DNA of 18,802 bases, taken from contig DFXE01000006.1 in assembly GCA_002381645.1 (NCBI GenBank), positions 1-18,802 on the forward strand. Direction: 5' to 3'. The stretch comes from Bacteroidales bacterium UBA4116 (lineage in GTDB: Bacteria; Bacteroidota; Bacteroidia; Bacteroidales; Tannerellaceae). Every line of letters starts with the position of its first letter. Position 1 is the first letter of the stretch. The translations under genes and the position numbers were made by a program. The notes beneath the pieces were generated by a model. The model did not search any database and was not told where the DNA came from. It saw only the letters and a list, made by a program, of their open reading frames with translations. Of this stretch, positions 14,877-18,802 are shown piece by piece.

Positions 14877-16135
14877 ACCGGGGAAACTCACTTTATGGTG
14901 CACTAATTTACAATCAAGAGAAAGTAAACGAAGCTACGGCACGCATCATTTCCGGGCATCGGATGATTACCGATGTTACAGGAAATGCGGATAAAGTCAT
15001 TCAGCAAACCATGCTTTCTTTCGAAAATTACCTGATTGCCAATAAGAACACAGAAAAGCCTATTCTTCACATCTCACTCAATCCTTCTCCCGAAGATTAT
15101 CTCTCGGACAAGCAGTTTGCTGAAGTTGCGAGTGACTATATGAACAAAATGGGCTATGGCGACCAACCCTACATAGTATATATACACGAAGACACAGGCA
15201 GGAGACATATCCATATTGTATCGACCTGCGTAGATGAAAATGGTAATAAGATTTCAGATAAATACGAATGGAACCGTTCGATGAAAGTATGTCGGGAGTT
15301 GGAAAGTAAATATAATCTTAAAAATATCACTGACAAGCAAAGCGAACTATTGGAACCCTATCTGAAAAAAGTAGATTACAGCAAAGGAGATATCAAAACC
15401 CAAATTGCCAACATCCTGAAAAGCGTAAAGAATAACTACCGCTACCAAACCTTTGGAGAATACAGCGCCATGCTTTCATGCTATAACATCGAAGCCAAAC
15501 AAGTGAAAGGTGAACACGATGGAGTACCCTTTACAGGTATTGTCTATTCGATAACAGACGACAAAGGAAAAGTGCTGAGTACACCCATCAAGTCCTCACT
15601 TATCGGAAAGAGTTTCGGCTACGATGGATTGAATAAACGCATGAAGCATAATACCAAAGAATTCAAAGCCGGAAAATGGAAACCTAAAATCAAAAATGAA
15701 GTCGCACTGGCGATGCACGGTTCCCACGGAGATAGAAACCAGTTTACATATCTCCTGAAAGGACGCGGTATTGATGTCGTTTTCAGGGAGAATGAGGAAG
15801 GACGGATTTATGGAGTAACCTTTATCGACCATAATTCAAAGGAAGTCTATAACGGTTCACGTCTTGGAAAAGAATTTTCAGCCAACCAATTCAACCGCCT
15901 GTTTACCGAGCCTTCGGACGAGCCTCGGCTCCGTAACGAGGCTGAGGGCGGCAACTCTTGGAAAGACACCCTGGCGGGAGACTTTCCTGCGGCAGTCGAT
16001 GATATGGAATCCGCTATCGAACAGGCATTCGGGATATTTGGGTTTGAACAACATGGCGATGATCCGGAGGAACAGGCATTTCTACGACGCACCAATAAGA
16101 AGAAGAAAAAAGGCCGTTCACGCGGCATCTCATAA
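14861..16135 (+). CDS. mobB: MobB, MOBP-type relaxase
   Basis: A 424-residue relaxase that nicks one strand at oriT, stays attached to the 5' end and pilots it to the recipient. The relaxase domain fills about residues 1-200. H70 lies in the ILHISLNPSP motif, and the metal-binding histidine cluster is HEDTGRRHIHIV (H109, H116, H118). The catalytic tyrosine is probably near the N-terminus (SLYGALIYN, Y12 or Y17), which is inference. Residues about 195-345 form a second domain. The C-terminus is acidic then strongly basic (TNKKKKKGRSRGIS). A GC-rich hairpin lies within the codons for PSDEPRLRNEAEGG. Translation is coupled to mobA, and mobC follows after 47 bases. The family assignment is firm. 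Confidence 0.9.
   Translation: MVAKINRGNSLYGALIYNQEKVNEATARIISGHRMITDVTGNADKVIQQTMLSFENYLIANKNTEKPILHISLNPSPEDYLSDKQFAEVASDYMNKMGYGDQPYIVYIHEDTGRRHIHIVSTCVDENGNKISDKYEWNRSMKVCRELESKYNLKNITDKQSELLEPYLKKVDYSKGDIKTQIANILKSVKNNYRYQTFGEYSAMLSCYNIEAKQVKGEHDGVPFTGIVYSITDDKGKVLSTPIKSSLIGKSFGYDGLNKRMKHNTKEFKAGKWKPKIKNEVALAMHGSHGDRNQFTYLLKGRGIDVVFRENEEGRIYGVTFIDHNSKEVYNGSRLGKEFSANQFNRLFTEPSDEPRLRNEAEGGNSWKDTLAGDFPAAVDDMESAIEQAFGIFGFEQHGDDPEEQAFLRRTNKKKKKGRSRGIS
15908..15950 (+). repeat. GC-rich hairpin-forming insert inside mobB
   Basis: AGCCTCG (15921-15927) pairs with CGAGGCT (15937-15943), and an overlapping GAGCC-TC-GGCTC lies at 15920-15931. The stretch is more GC-rich than the rest of mobB and encodes a charged loop. 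It shares the word GCCTTCGG (15910-15917) with the oriT candidate (14366-14373). It may be a mobile palindromic unit captured in frame, or just variable linker coding. Confidence 0.4.
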
Positions 16136-16182
16136 GACTATCAATTATAAACATATCAATAACTATTTAAAATTTAAGAATT

Positions 16183-18222
16183 ATGCAACAAGAAGATGAT
16201 TTAAGAGGATTGGCAAAAGTCATGGAATTCATGCGGGCCATATCCATTTTATTTTGTGTGATCCATATCTATTGGTACTGCTATGAAGCAATAAAAGATA
16301 TGGGAGTGAATATCGGGGTAGTCGATAAAATACTCCTGAATTTTCAGAATACGGCTGGACTTTTCAACAACTTATTACTTACTAAAATGTTTGCCGTAAT
16401 ATTTCTGGCTTTAAGTTGCCTCGGAACAAAAGGAGTTAAAAACGAGAAAATCACCTGGGAGAAGATATATGCAGCCATGCTTTTCGGACTCATATTCTTT
16501 TTCATGAACTGGTGGATTTTGAATTTACCGTTCCCCGCAGTAACAAACATGGGATTGTATGTACTCACCCTTACTACCGGGTACATCTTACTATTAATGT
16601 CTGGAGTATGGATAAGCCGTATGCTGAAACACAACCTGATGGAAGATGTATTCAACGAAGAGAATGAAAGCTTCATGCAGGAAACCCGGCTTATCGAGAA
16701 TGAATATTCGGTAAATCTCCCGACTAATTTCTTTTATCAGGGTAAAACATGGGACGGATGGATTAATGTCGTTAATCCTTTCCGTGCGTGTACTGTTTTA
16801 GGCACTCCGGGGAGTGGGAAGTCTTATGCCGTGGTCAACAACTTTATTAAACAGCAGATTTCCAAAGGCTTCGCCGTTTACATCTATGACTACAAATTCG
16901 ATGACCTCTCGGTTATTGCCTACAATGAGTTATTAAAAAATATGGATAAATACGAAGTTAAGCCTAAGTTCTATGTCATCAATTTCGACGACCCGCATAA
17001 ATCCCATCGGTGCAATCCCATTGCACCTGAATTTATGACAGACATTAGCGATGCGTATGAGTCGGCCTATACAATAATGCTCAATTTGAACCGCACCTGG
17101 ATTCAAAAGCAAGGGGATTTCTTTGTAGAATCACCGATTATCTTGCTGGCTGCTATTATCTGGTATCTTAAAATATATAAGGAAGGGAAGTATTGTACTT
17201 TCCCTCATGCAATAGAATTCCTTAATAAACCGTATGCTGATATATTTACGATTCTTACTTCATATCCGGCACTCGAAAATTACCTTTCTCCGTTTATGGA
17301 TGCATGGCAAGGCGGAGCACAAGATCAGCTCCAGGGGCAGATAGCATCGGCTAAAATCCCGTTATCCAGGATGATAAGCCCGGCTCTTTATTGGGTGATG
17401 ACAGGTAACGATTTTACACTGGATATTAATAATCCCAAAGAGCCTAAAGTGCTCTGCGTGGGGAATAATCCGGACCGTCAGAATATTTATTCGGCGGCAT
17501 TGGGATTATACAATTCCCGTATCGTGAAGCTAATTAACAAAAAGGGCCAGCTTAAATCTTCAGTTATTATTGACGAATTACCCACCATTTACTTCCGGGG
17601 ACTAGATAACCTTATCGCTACTGCTCGTTCCAATAAAGTAGCTGTATGTTTGGGTTTTCAGGATTATTCTCAGCTAAACAGGGACTATGGAGACAAGGAA
17701 AGCAAGGTCATCCAAAATACAGTCGGAAATATTTTCAGTGGGCAGGTTGTTGGTGAAACTGCTAAGAATTTATCTGAACGGTTCGGTAAGGTCCTTCAAA
17801 AACGACAATCTATTTCAATTAATCGGCAGGATACTTCAACCTCCATCAATACACAGATGGACTCCTTAATTCCTGCATCAAAAATTGCCAATCTTTCACA
17901 AGGTATGTTTGTCGGTTCTGTAGCGGATAACTTTGGCGAGAAGATAGACCAGAAAATCTTTCATGCTATGATTGTGGTCGATAATGAAAAAGTTGCTGCC
18001 GAAATGAATGAATATAAAAAGATTCCGGTGATTAATGATTTTCTTGATGAAAACGGTAATGATATTATGCAGCAACAGATAGACCGGAATTATAACCAGA
18101 TAAAACGGGATGTAATTAATATCATCGAAGACGAGAAAGAGAGAATCCGGAACGATGAGAACCTTTGCCATTTATTAGGAGAGAAAAAGAAAAAAAACGG
18201 TAAGGACGATGAAGATGATTGA
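16183..18222 (+). CDS. mobC: MobC, VirD4/TraG-type coupling protein (T4CP)
   Basis: A 679-residue membrane ATPase that links the relaxase-DNA complex to the mating channel. Four hydrophobic segments occupy about residues 18-36, 65-82, 93-112 and 124-146. The cytoplasmic motor has Walker A GTPGSGKS at 207-214, Walker B VIIDELPT near 461-468, and the coupling-protein helix region FQDYSQLNRDYG (492-503) followed by IQNTVGNIFSGQVVGETAKNLSERFGK. The C-terminus is charged and lysine-rich (EKKKKNGKDDEDD), a possible docking tail. It follows mobB by 47 bases. In CTnDOT the third mob gene is this coupling protein. Length and motifs are complete. Confidence 0.92.
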   Translation: MQQEDDLRGLAKVMEFMRAISILFCVIHIYWYCYEAIKDMGVNIGVVDKILLNFQNTAGLFNNLLLTKMFAVIFLALSCLGTKGVKNEKITWEKIYAAMLFGLIFFFMNWWILNLPFPAVTNMGLYVLTLTTGYILLLMSGVWISRMLKHNLMEDVFNEENESFMQETRLIENEYSVNLPTNFFYQGKTWDGWINVVNPFRACTVLGTPGSGKSYAVVNNFIKQQISKGFAVYIYDYKFDDLSVIAYNELLKNMDKYEVKPKFYVINFDDPHKSHRCNPIAPEFMTDISDAYESAYTIMLNLNRTWIQKQGDFFVESPIILLAAIIWYLKIYKEGKYCTFPHAIEFLNKPYADIFTILTSYPALENYLSPFMDAWQGGAQDQLQGQIASAKIPLSRMISPALYWVMTGNDFTLDINNPKEPKVLCVGNNPDRQNIYSAALGLYNSRIVKLINKKGQLKSSVIIDELPTIYFRGLDNLIATARSNKVAVCLGFQDYSQLNRDYGDKESKVIQNTVGNIFSGQVVGETAKNLSERFGKVLQKRQSISINRQDTSTSINTQMDSLIPASKIANLSQGMFVGSVADNFGEKIDQKIFHAMIVVDNEKVAAEMNEYKKIPVINDFLDENGNDIMQQQIDRNYNQIKRDVINIIEDEKERIRNDENLCHLLGEKKKKNGKDDEDD

Positions 18223-18264
18223 TAGAAAAATCATATTTTTGCATACATCTGTCATGGATAAGAA

Positions 18265-18282
18265 ACGCTCCGAAAGGAGCGT
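18265..18282 (+). terminator. GAAA-capped hairpin after mobC
   Basis: ACGCTCC pairs perfectly with GGAGCGT around a GAAA tetraloop, 42 bases after the mobC stop. A stable tetraloop stem in this position suits a terminator of the mob transcript, but the following sequence (GTTCTATTATAT) is only partly T-rich. A processing or attenuating hairpin before the next gene is an alternative. Confidence 0.55.
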
Positions 18283-18320
18283 GTTCTATTATATAAACTT
18301 AATCGATGTTATGGCACACC

Positions 18321-18802
18321 ATGAATGACAAATTCCAGTACCGATTATCCACAAAGCAAAAAGAGGATATAGCTCAGAATCTGATTGATATTTTGAGTAA
18401 AGACGCTATGATTACAGACCTGACCAGAACTTTTATCGGTAATTGGATTCTGACTGGTCCGGATGAGAAATATAAAGCCTATTATGATGTATGGGATATT
18501 GTTTTGAAAAACTATTTACCTCAATCCAGACCTGTATTATTTCGTGCATGCAAAAGACGTTATGACGGAAGAATTGCAAGTTTTACAGGATGTTTGGACA
18601 GTGCGAGAAGATTTAGTAAAGGTAATGGCCTGCTAATTATATGCGATACACAAGAAACACTGCAATTTGAAGCCCGTTTATATAAGCCGGGGCAGTACAA
18701 ACATACATTTTATCCTCTTTTCAAGGTATTGGAAATTGCAAAGAAACATGGAGGATGGGGTTTCTCTGATAGACTTTTGGAGCAGTATGCCGGAGAACAG
18801 GA
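18321..18802 (+). CDS. Unrecognised protein, 5' part (cut by window edge); weak ADP-ribosyltransferase-like pattern
   Basis: An open frame runs from the ATG at 18321 through 160 codons to the window edge. It begins MNDKFQYRLSTKQKEDIAQN. I do not recognise the family with confidence. Residues 71-98 read PVLFRACKRR, then IASFT, then SARRF. This follows the arginine (R75), Ser-Phe-Thr (87-89) and A..F pattern of the R-S-E class of ADP-ribosyltransferases. The last visible residues are E159-Q160 and then a GA- codon (Asp or Glu), in keeping with an E-x-E site. This is inference from pattern only. The frame lies 98 bases after mobC, beyond a hairpin. A five-codon mini-ORF (18311-18328) overlaps its start in another frame. 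Codon use resembles the mob genes. Confidence 0.65.
   Translation, partial: MNDKFQYRLSTKQKEDIAQNLIDILSKDAMITDLTRTFIGNWILTGPDEKYKAYYDVWDIVLKNYLPQSRPVLFRACKRRYDGRIASFTGCLDSARRFSKGNGLLIICDTQETLQFEARLYKPGQYKHTFYPLFKVLEIAKKHGGWGFSDRLLEQYAGEQ

Overview
The window is part of an integrative conjugative element (conjugative transposon, CTnDOT-like) from a Bacteroidales gut bacterium such as Bacteroides or Parabacteroides. This rests on protein types and gene order: a minus-strand transfer operon with a ParA-like TraA, a TraB/TraC-like protein, TraD, and the TraE/TraF/TraG trio; divergent from it, a plus-strand MobA-MobB-MobC set (accessory protein, MOBP-type relaxase, VirD4-like coupling ATPase). No integrase, tetQ/rte genes or element ends are present, so only the interior of the element is seen.

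Layout. Positions 1-999 hold the start of traG (cut by the window edge), traF and traE, all minus strand. Positions 1000-1427 are non-coding and contain hairpins and an operator-like cluster upstream of traE. Positions 1428-11611 hold a defence cargo island, all on the minus strand and clearly more AT-rich than the tra genes: hsdM, hsdS, an Abi_C-like gene, hsdR, then mcrB and mcrC. Positions 11612-11809 contain a hairpin terminator separating traD from the island. Positions 11810-13708 hold traD, the TraB/TraC-like gene and traA. Positions 13709-14441 are the divergent intergenic region, with a field of degenerate ATTGCC-type repeats, a second copy of the operator-like motif, and a cluster of perfect inverted repeats that is the best oriT candidate. 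Positions 14442-18222 hold mobA, mobB and mobC. The last 480 bases start an unrecognised plus-strand gene, cut by the window edge.

How the parts work together. The Mob proteins nick the element at oriT and deliver it through the coupling protein MobC to the mating channel built by the Tra proteins. The island sits exactly between traD and traE, which are neighbours in CTnDOT-type elements, so it travels as cargo. HsdM/HsdS/HsdR form a complete type I restriction-modification system. McrB/McrC form a modification-dependent restriction system that would cut DNA carrying foreign methylation. Between hsdS and hsdR, and tightly coupled to both, lies a gene with an Abi_C-like core and an RxxxxH motif. 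Its place in the operon (M, S, extra gene, R) is the same as that of the anticodon nuclease gene prrC in the E. coli prr locus. It may therefore be a restriction-guarding, abortive-infection effector. This is the most interesting hypothesis in the window.

Limits: all family assignments come from reading motifs by eye. No database search, promoter mapping or structure prediction was run.
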